Shown: positions 34,473 to 46,174 of the stretch, in pieces
Layout of the letters: the number at the start of each line of letters is the position of its first letter
Position numbering within the stretch: the stretch's first letter is position 1
NCBI GenBank assembly: GCA_021234155.1
Contig: JAJEKV010000017.1
Location: 20,406,501-20,470,500, forward strand
DNA: 64,000 nucleotides
From: Isoetes taiwanensis
Taxonomy: Eukaryota > Streptophyta > Lycopodiopsida > Isoetales > Isoetaceae
Reading direction: 5' to 3'
Made by a program: the position numbers and the translations under genes
Notes under the pieces: model-generated
What the model was told of the DNA's origin: nothing
Seen by the model: only the letters and a program-made list of their open reading frames with translations
Database searches by the model: none

Positions 34473-34721
34473 TTGTACTTTGCGGCCCCCCTGTCCCGGT
34501 GAACTCCACAGCCTGCAACAGGTAAAAAAAGACAAACAGCCGAAAGAAGACAAAAAACAATGTTCTTGATTCTCACAGAAAGCACGCCAATCAACCATCA
34601 ACCAATCAACCCCAACAACCCCAACAAAAACACCAATCAACCCCAACAACCCCGATGAAGAAGACAAGAAACACCTGGCGCAGGCCGTCGCCTTCACTGG
34701 GACGGGGGGCGCAAAGTACAA
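34473..34721. mobile_element. Inverted-repeat element (~249 bp, MITE-like)
   Basis: Left end TTGTACTTTGCGGCCCCCC (34473 on) is matched by GGGGGGCGCAAAGTACAA ending 34721, and the pairing extends through GTCCCGGTGAA/TTCACTGGGAC, about 29 bp with a few mismatches. The interior is C/A-rich with CAATCAACCCCAACAACCCC repeats. The target duplication is ambiguous (TA within the palindromic ends is possible). Superfamily unassigned. Confidence 0.7.
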
Positions 34722-35362
34722 ACTAGCCGAATAATAGAAAGCGTGCTTCTATATGTGCTGCCCTTGTGTGTAAATCAGGTTAGCCTTAGTTCAAGCTTCT
34801 TTTTAGAGTTTAATTTCATTGGGAAGACCAAGTGTAACTGACAGAACAAAGATTTGGGTTAAATCCGGCAATAGAGAGAGATCTGCTTCAGAACTAACTC
34901 ACTACAAAAAATTTCTGATTCTCCAAATGGGAAATGAAAGGACAATTTACCTTCAATTCGCCATGTATTCACCCAGAGATCACCTTTACCATAAGGGAAT
35001 TTTTCACCTTAAAAAATGGAGAATGAGCAGTGAAACTTGGAGACTTGATGGTGAATTTTGGACTGAATTCACCCTTCATTCACCTGTAATTTACCATCAA
35101 AATTTCCCCTACTATTCTCCATATGTTCACCATCAATTCACCATCCAATTTCTACTTTATTATCCATCCATTATCTGTGCAATTCCGACAAGTTCACCCC
35201 ATCATTTCATTTCTGAAAATTTCTGATCTAAACAGAACTATATAAACAGAACTATAAAAACCTTCTGAACTAAAGTATGTAACTTTTCAATTTTTAAACA
35301 ACAGTATTAAATTTCTGAAATTGTTTGGACTAAACACAAAGTCGCAAGTCAATTTTTGCAAA

Positions 35363-36104
35363 TTATTCCAAAATGTTCGCCTTTGATCGAAACATCTTAT
35401 GTGGTACTCCTTTTGCGCGAAGCTCTTGTTGAATAACTTTATTTTCCGCAAGCTTTGCACTCACTTTTCTTATCCTCTTCAATGGAGGATTATCTAAAAA
35501 AAATGTTAGATTAAATCAGCCTTGAACTTTTAACTCCTAAGATAGACAATCCCAACATTCTATAATATTTACCTGTGAGACATCTAGTTGCTCCAATTTC
35601 TGGATTTTTCTGTTGGATGCACGAGTCTTGCTTGCTGAAAATTCGTCCTAGAGTCTTTGATGACTCGCTAGTCTTCTGTAGTGATGGACCATACTTCTCT
35701 GCTCAACAAAAAGCATAAAATCAAAAGAACATAAAGCAAATAAAGTAGATCACAAACCCTAATATTTACCTGTGCGCCACTCTTGCTTGCTGAAAATTCG
35801 TCCTAGAGTTTCTGATGACTCAATAGTCTTCTGTAGTGATGGACCATCCTTTCCTGCGCAACAAAAGCATAAACTCAAAAGAAAAAAGCAAATAATAAAG
35901 CAAATAATAAAGCAAATAATATCATGATCTTCATCTCGAGGCTGTGAAGATACCTCGTCGTCATCAGCATGCGACTGTTGAATTTTTCGCTTGCTATACT
36001 TCCGTTGGCTATTGTTGTTATCCCGAATTTTCTCGTACAAAAGCTCGGGAGTCCAATAAACAGTTATACCAGGCGGAAATGTAAAGCCCGACACATCTTC
36101 AAAT
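35363..36104 (-). CDS. Second CACTA gene (TNPA-like position), 3' exons
   Basis: Four exons can be followed on the minus strand. 36104 to 35955 (after a TTGTAG acceptor) encodes FEDVSGFTFPPGITVYWTPE and a basic/acidic tail ending ADDDE before GTATCT. Then come two near-identical exons around 35860-35770 and 35702-35575, both encoding GPSLQKT-ESS-TLGRIFSKQ: a tandem exon duplication. The last exon (about 35493 to the stop at 35363) encodes PPLKRIRKVSAKLAENKVIQ and ends SKANILE. The 5' exons are not identified. CACTA elements commonly encode a second, DNA-binding accessory protein, but no domain proves that role here. The small basic C-terminus fits a nuclear protein. Confidence 0.6.
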
Positions 36105-38164
36105 CTACAAAATAGAAATTAGAAAGTAGTTAATACACAAGCAAAGATACTGGATATGTTTATCCAGCAGAAGGTTTATGATCTAGCAGAAATTCTGATC
36201 CTGAAATTCTGAAATAGCAGAAGGTTTATTCTACTTCCCGTTTACCATATTCCATCAACATTGTCTCAGCTTTCTAACCTGAAAACCTTGTAAGTTGTTT
36301 TCCATCTCACACACTTATTTATCTATAATTACAAGTTCCATCAAACTCATGTGATAAATATGACTTAGAGATCTAGCACAAAATCAATTAACTGGAGAAA
36401 TACCTACACTGCTATACTGGAGCGAAGTTCTGCAATATCTGTAAGCTAGTCTTCTCCTATCCACCAAGGGTGATAGAGATGAAAGAATCCTTACCCTTGT
36501 GCTTTGCAGGGGCCTGAGAGACCCCTGCCCAATCTAAGTTAAACCATTGGCTTTTGCAGTAGGTTGCCATGACATGCTACTGTTTCTCCAGCCTGTTGAT
36601 TTAAATGATAAAGCAACATATAGGCAAGGCCACAGTCCAATACTATATTATGCAAAAGCTCAGAATAAAAGTGGAATGCAAAACCAAATTCAATATTAGA
36701 TTATTCTGCTGTATTTTTATGTTCCATGCTCAAGTGGAGCCTATGTAACTGTGCAGCAGTAACACCTCTCAATAATAAACCTCAGAAGACCCGTAGTCTT
36801 GGAGGTTTTTTCAAATACATCAAGATACAAGGTGAGATTACATATCCATAATAAAGTCTCAAGATTAGCCTGGTTCTGTAGACCTGTCAGCATATTACTT
36901 CATGCTTTACACTAATTAGGCTACATCAAATGTTAAATATTAGATTCCACAACCAAGGCTACCATATTATTCTAGTATTCCAGTCAGTCATTTACATTCA
37001 GATGTTAGTGCCAGGAGCTAGATATCTAGCTATGCATGCCATGCAACCTATCTAAACCAGATCCGTAGGCCAGAAATTCTACACCTACGCCTTAGTCTAG
37101 ATTCTGAACCCACGTGCAGGCCAGATTAATGCTATGTTTACCAAACAGATTAAAGGGTATCGAACCAATGCACGCAGCTTATTCCTTCGTAATAGTTCAT
37201 GCTCTGGCTCAGATCTGTTAGACATGCATAGAGTAGACTAGCCATCCCATGATGAGGACTATGTCTTACACCAGCTTAATGTTACCCCTTTGTTGCGCAG
37301 GTTTAAGCACGGCTCCCTTTCCTTTGCATGTTGTTGCAACAACTAATATAGAATGCAACTGCATAAATAGATCAATAGTCAATGCCATAGTCAATGCCAC
37401 TGGGCTATGCAGTATTAGAGTTCATGCTTATGGTGCAAAAGTTTGCTTGCTCTATGGGTTAAGTGCATTACACTTGCGAAGTCCCATGAGACAGATATTT
37501 GCATGGGCCTGCAATTCCAAGTCCAATATTATTAGTGCCACAAATCCATAATGCAGAATATGCATTTTATCGTGGCTGTGCATCAAACTACTGCTCTGCC
37601 ACATGGTGTATACCATTCAGATTATTTCCCGTATCAGATTAAAGGATAAGAGTCAAAGGAGCCAATATCCAAGTGCAATGTTGGGCAAGGATGCATATAT
37701 GGGGAACATGTACAAAGATGCATTTTCACCCATCCTCCAATAATGCACTTGCCAGGTTGAGCCATGCTGCAGCAATTAACTCTTTTGACCAACTTAACTT
37801 TGGCCTAATATTACTTGAATATGGTAAAAGGCAAGAATCAATCATGTGGGATATTTAAACCATGTGATTTTACAGCACAAAATCATACGAACCCATGTCC
37901 ATATATGGCCCATGCATTTTCATGTGCAGGCTCACCATTGTATTCAGCTTGGGCAGGCCCTTTCAACAAACCTAACATGCAGCCTCGAGTTCTATATCAA
38001 CAAACCTAACATGCAGCCTCGAGTCCATGGGAAGAACCCATGGAATTATTAAACATGGAATGATCTTGGTCACCACTTCATGTGCTGGGCCTGAACATGC
38101 CTTGCGTAACCAAACAAAAAATTCCTGTTGAGCATTGTTGAGCATTCCATGGCCCATAATATCT
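36105..38164. other. Spacer between the two CACTA genes
   Basis: No exon recognised. It may contain unseen 5' exons and the promoter of the second gene. A 34-bp direct duplication around CAACAAACCTAACATGCAGC lies at about 37966-38024. Otherwise unique-looking AT-rich DNA. Confidence 0.4.
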
Positions 38165-40931
38165 TTAACTGTTCATCCTATGAATAATCTGGATGGTTGT
38201 AAATCTTGAATAATTATCTTTATTTACTGTATTATTTCTTGAGAATGAGAAATGTAAATGTTGTAGAGTACATGCCACCAAACAACATTGTTGTAGATCA
38301 CATGTTTGACTCCCGTGATGGCTAGGAAGCTTTAGACATTCATGTATCGCAATTGCCCCTCGTTCTTCCGGCGTCTTATTATCTTCGTCAATCTGCCGTT
38401 GTACTTGCACAATTGTGTTCATTCTCTTGTAGTGAAAATATGCAAGAGAAACCTCAATTGATCTATGGTTGGTCAATATGGCCTTGTACTGCTTCACAAA
38501 ACCTTCATATTTATAACACCAATAGAGCCAGTGAGGACCATGTCTTTTGACATCGTCCAACAGTTCGCCACATCCTAAAAGAGAAATGAGAACTATGTAG
38601 TTAAAAGCTAAGAACCTAAATATGAAGACGTTTATGCAACACTTTTCAAGATGAAGAAAAAATTACCTGCAACATGTTCCAAAATTGCTGAATTTTTTCC
38701 ATAGAATTCTTCAGATCGAATTCGCCAGGATTGCAATAGTGTCTTTGTTATCTCCATCAAGTCCTCTGTCCAACCTTGTCGAGAGTGTTGGTAGAAGATC
38801 TCAACAATCTGCATGCATAAGAAGCCTAAGTCCAGGATCTCATTCTCAACCTGGGCCTGCCATTGGTGCAAAGCAGACGGAAGAACCCATCGAACAAAGC
38901 TGGTGTAATCTGCTGCCTTGAAGAATTCAGTCTTCAATCCACGATGACTATTAAGTTTAGGCCATCTGTAAAAATAAAATTGTAAAAAGGATGGTTAAAT
39001 TAATGACAAAGATAAGGAGAGAATATACCTGTCTTGTTGTCGAAGCGTTTTTGGTAGAGCAATATAAATCTCATCTAGAAGTCGTTGAGTTTCTTGCAAG
39101 CTGAATCTGTTAAGGAAATCATCAACGTATTTTTTTATGACATTGAGTGCTAATGTGTGAAGAACATCAAACACAAAATCGTTGCCGGGATCGAAACCAT
39201 ATAATCGAAACAACTTCCAGACAGATGTCGCTTTTGACAGTCCAGAGTCCAAAAGCTTTTGTTCTTTCTCAGTTTCGGTTGGAGCACTTTCTGCAATAAT
39301 AGTTTCAACAATAATAGTTTCAACAATAAATGATTGGAGCACTAATAGTTTCAACAATAAATGATTTTAGATTGAAATCTTGCCTGCCTCTTTCAAGAGC
39401 TTGAAGGTGTCTTCTGCAGTTCGTTTGACTGGTGGAAAGCGAAGCTCGCGTCGATTATTATTGTAAACATACTCGCTAGAACGGGGAGCCATCTGCTCAG
39501 CATAAACTAAGCATCTTCTGCATCCGGCTTTGCCTCTGCTACGAAAACCACCAAGTTGACAATGTGCAACATTGTGGTGGAACCAAAGAACCCGCATGGT
39601 GAACTCCCTGCTCAGGCCAGCTACTGCCTCTCCATAGTGCACAGGAAATCCATCCATGAAATAGCTTCTTAACCGTCGAGAAAAAATGTCCATAAGAACA
39701 GGTGCAAGTTGAAATGCATTTACGTTCCCCAACAAACTTTCTGGAGCAAATATGAAAGGATAAGGTTGCAAAGTGGTTTCATGGCCTGCAATTAATAAAT
39801 ATAAAAAACAAACACCTAAATCAAACAACTGGAGATTAAGATAATCTTGATGTAAAATAGAATCACAAAACATACCTGTATTTAAGACCATGGCCTCCAT
39901 GACCAGAACCTTTCGCTTATCATTACCTTCTCCAACTGTATACCCATCCAACTGTATACCCATTCCTTGATTATTCCCACTTCATCATCCCACTGATTTT
40001 TGCACCTCCAAGCTCGAAGGCCCTCATGCGCAAATGTAGGTACTGAGAAAACTTGTTGCAGCCAATACTGGAGCGACGCCTCATCCAGTGGAATCATGTA
40101 TTTTCGTTGTTGATGACATAAGCTGCACCGTTGTGCATGAGCAGAACAATTACGCTTAAGCATCTTGCTCCCGTCTTCACGAATGCATCCACAATGAAGT
40201 AAGCCTCTACCAAAATACTTGTCTTCATCACTTGGCTCAAAGACTTGAAGTTCATGTTCACTCTCTCCTGACCTTCCTACACAAAGGCGCCAACGGAATA
40301 TACCATCATCATCTGCTGGTCGAGTTTGCAGACTTTGGAGTCGATAGAGTGATGTTGGAACTATTTGGCCGCCTAACAATCCATCCCAACCTTGAGGCAA
40401 AGCCCGCAGAAGTTGACCAATGGAAGCGTCTTCAACTCGTTGAACCGGCTTCCCAATATCTTGAAACAACAACTTCAAAACTTGTTCCTGGTACTTGGTA
40501 GATAAATGGCTAGATTGAAATATTTCTCTTAGCATGAGAATCTTCTGTACAAGCCCTTGCTCAAGCATAACATTTGAAAACAGCCCCTGTTCTAAGTCTT
40601 CCTGTTCTAAGTCTTCCTGTTCTCCAAAACTCTCAAGAGCATATTCATCTGATTCTACCTCAACTGCCTCATCAAAATCTGTTTGAACATCTACTGAAGC
40701 ACTTTCATGGGCATGTTCTACTAAATGGTCTGCTGATATCCCTAGCCCAACATCCTCTATAACATTTAAGTTTAAATTGTCTAACATAAATTGCTTTTTA
40801 TGACTGTAAAACGTGGATCTACAAACTGATTTACCCCTACATTTGAAACAACCACATTTATACTTTTTCCTCCCACCTGATTCATCTTCATTGTTGTTGT
40901 CGTCGCCCTCATCACTTTCACTAGCCATCAC
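38165..40931 (-). pseudogene. CACTA/CMC-type transposase (TNP2-like), five exons, one frame-breaking duplication
   Basis: Exons on the minus strand: 40931-39876, 39785-39384, 39290-39029, 38965-38667 and 38574-38165, joined at GT-AG introns except intron 2, which is GC-AG (GCAG then GCAAGA). The N-terminus has an acidic stretch, then CGCFKCRGKSVCRSTFYSH, a Cys/His knuckle. Exon 2 holds FTMRVLWFHHNVAHCQLGGF followed by KAGCRRCL, the segment that corresponds to FTLRA-LLW-DFPA and GK-CP-C of TNP2 transposases. Exon 3 has GFDPGNDFVFDVLHTLALNV, like the D...H...N block that follows in the family. Exon 5 has GPHWLYWCYKYEGFVKQYK, typical of the C-terminal region. A 16-bp tandem duplication (39932-39963) shifts the frame within exon 1, so this copy probably makes no full transposase. 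The enzyme would cut and rejoin element ends in the nucleus. Confidence 0.75.
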
Positions 40932-41819
40932 TGCATCAATGAATAAATAAGATAAAATAATAAGATAAATAAGATAAAATAACTGCCATAGTTATAGTCA
41001 AATGATGTTCGGCTCAGCTCAATCACCTCCTTCTTCGTATTATATGATTATCTTGTAGATCCCAGCAACTTAGAAGATGGCATTTTCAGATGAAGGCACA
41101 CATATTAATTGCTTTTCTAGTTGTTTGACATATTCTTCTCTGATTTTAAACCAAAATCTGGCATTGGAGTATTTTTCCAGGGTGCTTTTTGCTTATAGCC
41201 AGACTTCACAACTCTGCAGTAGATATCCAACTCTACCATGAGATGTTGTTTCTTGTTTTAGTTACTATATATGGCCATTACCTTTCATTCATTGGCACTG
41301 TAGCTTATGGAATTGATAAGAAGATTCGTATTATGGAAACATGAGCTTATGCAAGAGATGAAGTGGATGCATATCTGTGGAAGAGGAAAAATGGGAATGA
41401 ATTGGGAACTAAACCAACAGTATCTAAAGAAAACTCGGCTTGGATAAAAAAAAGAACTGGATGACATGTTTAGATCAGTTACCTGACAAGAAGATCAGAA
41501 AAGAACGATCCGCCAGAAGATAAGTCACCTGACAAACGATCCTGATGCATCCGCTGAACAATCGATGCTAGCTGAAGATTGTGCGATGATGCAGGTGCGG
41601 CCGTCGCGTCGTCAATCTGTGTCGTCAATCAATCTGTCGTCAATGCCCTAAACCAATCCGTGTCGTCACCAATCTGTCGCGATTGCCCTAAACCAATCTG
41701 TCGCAATTGTCCGACATTTAGTTTAAAGCCCGACGTTTAGTTTAGGTTCCCAACGTTCCACCATCATTCTCCACTTTTACCCTATATTAGGGAAGGAGAA
41801 TCTTATTTTTTTTCTAGTG

Positions 41820-43490
41820 AACTCAGTCCAGGAAACTCAGCTCTTGAGATCCATCAATTTGAACCGATGAAAGCTAAGCTTCGCTTTTAATTCCGGTGAA
41901 AAAATGCATCGGCCCAGAAACTACTGTGTGCCTTTGAGCAATTTAAAACCAACGAATTGCAGGATAAAACCAGTTAATTGCAACCTTAGAATAAGGGAAA
42001 ATCAGGTAGCATGGCTTTAATTTCAAATCCGGTGAGAAAATCCATCGGCCCCTTTCTAAACGCTTTCTAAAGTGCATCTTCTGACTAATTTTGATCCAAG
42101 TAATTTGAAGCCTCCAGGATCAAAAACACACAGCGTCTGTGAATGCATTTCTGAAGAAGTAATTTTTTGTTAACTTGGTTAGTTGAATTCAGTTTAAGCC
42201 CTAGTTGCACATGGAATTGGGAATATTAGTCAGAAATTAAGGAGATGGAGGCACTAAGGCTGCTTCCAGTAGGCCCCATCAAGTATTTACCTTATAACAC
42301 CGAGACGGCAAACAAACCGCAGGGGAATTCATATTACAGATTGAAGACACAATACCAACACTGCAGCATCATTGAAAATAAAGGTGCCGGATTGAAGCGT
42401 TCAATGGTTCTAAATCCCACAATTTCTGAATCTCACTATTTCCAGCAAGTGCATGCCGTTCTTGAGCCGAATCAACGCTGTAAAATTCTGTGCCAGTTTG
42501 GACATATCGTCTGGCTATGGCTGGATTGATCAGCACCTGTTCATAGCTCTGATAATATCCTACAACAATGTGGGACAGGGTTTTCAGAAAAAATTGGTCT
42601 CAAAATTGGTTTTCAGAAATTGGCAGAAGCCAATTCCGACCCAGCAGGTGGCGGCGGCCATCTTCCTATTTTCTAGCTGTACTGCCACGTGGTTGCCCCA
42701 CTATTGGCGTGCTCACCTATTTAAGCTCAATGGTTCTTCAAATTCAACCATTGATTCCAATGACATAACACATTGCCATATTCTGCCATATTTAACCATA
42801 TGGCATAAAATATGTTATTTGCCATTAACGTGGCCAGCCTAAGCATGTTTGGTCCAGAAGATTTGGTCGAGAAGATTTCCTTGGGAGCACATGCCCCATG
42901 CTCAATCAAAGTTTAGAATAGACAACCAGCATTATACATCGAACTTGGTTTAAATGGTTGGAGCGGACTTATCATTTTGAAGCACAAGTAAAGCACAAAC
43001 AAAATTGGTAGAAAAAAATGGGGAAGAGGAAACAATCCCAAGTGGATTATCATATCTCGGCCTATTCCTGTGGGCATAGATTCTGTCTAAGAAGCTAAAT
43101 AGGAAAATTATGTTTGGTAATTATGTGCAGGTGGATCCCTAGCCAATCTTTTATTCTTCCACGGCCTCGCCCATTTTAAGATATTTTTTTAAACATGGTT
43201 GTATAGTAGTAGCGACATCACCATAAGTATGTTCAAAATTTTGAGCCTTTTGAGCCTAAATACTCCATCATTTACAACGGTTGCAATTTGAACGAACTCA
43301 ACACTCTGAGTATCAACCAACTCTTTAGGCATTCTTTGAGAAGGAACAACATCTAGATTCCTTTAACCCGTTTTCAAAAGGAGTATGTTGCCATACTGTT
43401 TTAGCGGTAGCTCACAAATTCCTATAGTTTACATGGTCTACAACTCGGCATTTTAATGGCCAGTTGAGCGTGTGTGCGAGCACAACCATA
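41820..43490. other. Unassigned intergenic stretch
   Basis: No gene recognised. Two or three overlapping open frames of 60-129 aa at 42245-42842 have no domain and no consistent splice signals. A CCATATGGCATAA-type run of short palindromes is at 42775-42820. Confidence 0.4.
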
Positions 43491-43612
43491 GGGGCTTTTA
43501 TTTTATTTTAAATTCTTGGATGGATTTGCAATTTGATTCGAGATCTATTGGGGGGCTTTTATTTTATTTTAAATTCTTGGATGGATTTGCAATTTGATTT
43601 GAGATCTATTGA
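43491..43612 (+). repeat. 61-bp perfect-like tandem duplication
   Basis: GGGGCTTTTATTTTATTTTA and the following bases through GAGATCTATTG occur twice in tandem (43491 and about 43552) with a single T/C difference. Recent local duplication. Confidence 0.92.
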
Positions 43613-43920
43613 TTCCGCTGACAAAATTCAAAGAGACATGAGGAACCAACTTGAGGTTAAAATTCTATATATTATTTGTGTATTGTTATATTGTGGATTA
43701 TGCAATCTAACAAAAATAATAACTGTAAGAATTGCATTAATTTTGTATGGTATCAAATTCCTATATAGAGAATGTAAAAAATCGAGGCAATCATATCTGG
43801 CTTCGACTCCTAGAGGTGCAACAAAAACTTAAAAAAACAAGCACGACACCCACAAACTCATATCTATACCCAGCTGCCACGACAAAAAGGGCGCTGGCTC
43901 CGCCAACGCTAAATTCTTGT

Positions 43921-44287
43921 ATCTTATATTATAATGTTATGTAATTTTTTTTTGTCTTCGTTGAAGAGATGGGTCGTTTGCCCTTCCCGCCTTTCGTCCA
44001 AGTTAGAGGCCAGACCGTCTTCCTTTCCAGGACGCTTTTCCTCCAGCCAATGGACATGGAATGTTCTGCACTTTGTCCTCCAGCCAATGGACATGGAATG
44101 TTCTGCACTTTGTCGCTCTTTGTTGTCTTGACCAATCTCTCATATCGGCAATAGAGTTATTTGGAGATTATTTGGATTTTGTCTTCAACGAAGACAAAAA
44201 AAAATTCTCGGCCTTTGGATCAAGGTCATTAAATCTCAGCCATAGATTTTAGGGCGTGGTCCATTACATAACATTATAATATAAGAT
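43921..44287. mobile_element. Inverted-repeat element (367 bp) with Helitron-like TC ends
   Basis: A 25-bp perfect inverted repeat bounds the region: ATCTTATATTATAATG... at 43921-43945 and its complement at 44263-44287. Next to the right arm is AGGGCGTGGTCC (44251-44262). The same end, TATTATAATGTT...GGACCACGCCCTAA...GGCTGAGATT, is seen at about 47664-47735 and, more diverged, at 62230-62295. Ends beginning TC after an A are a feature of Helitron 5' termini, but two opposed 5'-type ends would be odd. Classification is tentative. Confidence 0.5.
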
Positions 44288-44400
44288 CTTTTCGTCCAAA
44301 TTCTGAGAGAGGCCGGATCGTATTCCCTTTTCCTCCAGCCCAATGGACATGGAATGTTCGCAGACTTTGTCGCTCTTTGTTGTCTTGACCGGTCTCTCAT
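44040..44400 (+). repeat. Nested direct repeats (37-bp tandem and ~100-bp second copy)
   Basis: CCTCCAGCCAATGGACATGG with the following GAATGTTCTGCACTTTGT occurs at about 44040 and 44077 in tandem. A longer version reaching through TCGCTCTTTGTTGTCTTGAC and TTATTTGGAGATTAT recurs at about 44331-44430. No coding role seen. Confidence 0.85.
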
Positions 44401-45244
44401 ATCGGGCATGAAAGTTATTTGGAGATTATTGGAGGACAACACAAATCTAGGGCTTCTAGGATGTACATCCATGGAGGTGAACTCGAGCTTTGCTTTGGCC
44501 CAAGCATCGGGTAATGCATAAAGATCAAATCATTCTTATTCAAATAATTGCCAAGTTCTTAATGAACCGTTGCTAGGTAAGGCACTCTCGATTTAGGATT
44601 GTTGCTTCGCAAAGAAAGGAATTTGGCGGTGGAATACGAACAAAGATACTGATTTAAAGCAGGGGTTTATTCACAAATGGTTAGGTTTTCCGGAGCTTAA
44701 GATGGCCGGAATGGGAAGAAAGGTGTGCTATTAAAAGGCGAACACTAAAACCCTGCGGACCCAAGATGGTTCTAATAATGGAGGATGTTCAGGGGTCCGA
44801 TTTGCTCATGTATTCTTAACTTTAATGTCATTCGAAAGTTTCATAGATTTGTGGTTCCCTCGGTGCTTTTGAAGAGAACAAGGTTGGCCATACTTTACGG
44901 TGAATTTTTGAGATTTGAAGTTATGAGCAAGGAAAAAGTATAGGCTAGAAAAGAAGAGAAACCTTACAAGATAAAATTGTATTCTCACTTTTGCTTCATA
45001 GAATCCTTCACATGGCATAATTATACGTAAGTCCGCCTAACAAACAAAAACATCTCTCCTACACAGATCCGAGATAGATATGTATATGTAAACAATTTAG
45101 ACAGAAGAACTGGAAATAGAAATATGTCGAGAAATGGGTTATACTTGTCAGATATATTTCTACATATGCATAATTAATATATGCTTCTCAAAATAGTATT
45201 TAAATCACCACGTTTGGAACGTATTATGTTGAAGACTGTTGCAG

Positions 45245-46174
45245 TTGAACCTTCGTCAGGAGACATTGCGTGGACTATTGAGTCATTGGTTGGCTCGCAG
45301 GAGACAGAAGGCAACCCCTCCACATTTGGCAAATGGAGACATGCCATTGCCAATACCTGGAGATCATCACTCTCATAGAGGACCGAGTGAGTCTTCACAT
45401 GATGACATGGATGTGCTGCCTGCCTTCGAGTTTTCAACTACTTTGCCCCCATCTATTATCACGGAGGGTTCACAAGGTGGACCATGGAGGAAGAAGGCCA
45501 CAGACTTAGATGGTACAGAAGATGAAAAAGAGCTCCCTAAGTGGTGTATTGATTGTGTCATTCATGGTCAAATCCCACCACGAGAACATGCAAAGTATGA
45601 AGCACTTTTGTCCTTTCATTTATGCAAGGCGCAAAAACATATTACTATGAAATTGACCTATGCATTGTTGCTTCTTTTTTTATGCAGGTACATCTTCTTC
45701 ACTGCAGGCGCTTACGCAGGGCAAGCTTAGTGCGCCACGTATTTTGAGAATACAAAAGGTACAGATTGTTTAGATGAGCTCAGGTTGTGCATTCTTGTGT
45801 ACAGGTTGTTAACTATGTTTTGGAAAAGCTGGTTGTGGAGAAACCTGCAGAGGAAAGTGGCAGTGAACAAGCAGCAAACTCTGCACAGTTGGGCCAACAG
45901 CCGGCAGGAAGTGCTCTTGCTACCTATCGATCAGGTTTACGGTCTTGGCAGCAGAAGCCTAAACCTGTTATAGAGATCTTATGCAATCAGCAGGTGGGCA
46001 AATTGTTTGAGCTTTTTAATATGTGAAATTTTATGGACTCACTGCTTGAATATTTTTTGATCAACATAAATCTAGGTCTTACCCCCAGAGATGAGTCTAG
46101 CAACAGTTCGGGCTTACATTTGGAAGAAGCCAGAAGACCTTTGCTTATATTATCATGCTATTTCAAATCGCTGA
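45245..46174 (+). pseudogene. WDR48/UAF1-like protein, C-terminal exons only
   Basis: Exon a begins at 45245 after TTGCAG: LNLRQETLRGLLSHWLARRR, then FEFSTTLPPSIITEGSQGGP, DLDGTEDEKELPKWCIDCVI and PPREHAK. Its end, near 45628, is degraded where the family reads KCSFYLHPCEG. Exon b (45688-45758) encodes TSSSLQALTQGKLSAPRILR. Exon c (45805-45993) encodes VVNYVLEKLVVEKP, then YRSGLRSW, PVIEILCNQQ. Exon d (46076-46174) encodes VLPPEMSLATVRAYIWKKPE and ends ISNR-stop. This is the C-terminal DUF3337/SUMO-like-domain part of the plant WDR48 homologue, a WD40 cofactor of ubiquitin-specific proteases. Introns b-c and c-d have good GT-AG signals. No WD40 exon is visible in the 3-4 kb upstream, so this is either a partial duplicated copy or a gene with a very long intron. 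The degraded exon a end favours a truncated copy. Confidence 0.82.

Larger units (their letters stand above)
34900..41819 (-). mobile_element. CACTA (CMC) DNA transposon, 6.9 kb, TSD AACT
   Basis: The left end CACTACAAAAAATTTCTGAT (34900 on) and the right end finishing ...TCTAGTG at 41819 are inverted. The reverse-complemented right end reads CACTAGAAAAAAAATAAGAT and both continue TCTCC, about 20 of 25 positions identical. AACT is present immediately outside both ends (34896-34899 and 41820-41823). CACTA elements usually duplicate 3 bp; 4 bp is within the 2-4 bp reported. Subterminal TTCACC/CACCAT words are dense at 34920-35170. Two genes are carried, both on the minus strand, with the transposase upstream. 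Confidence 0.9.
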
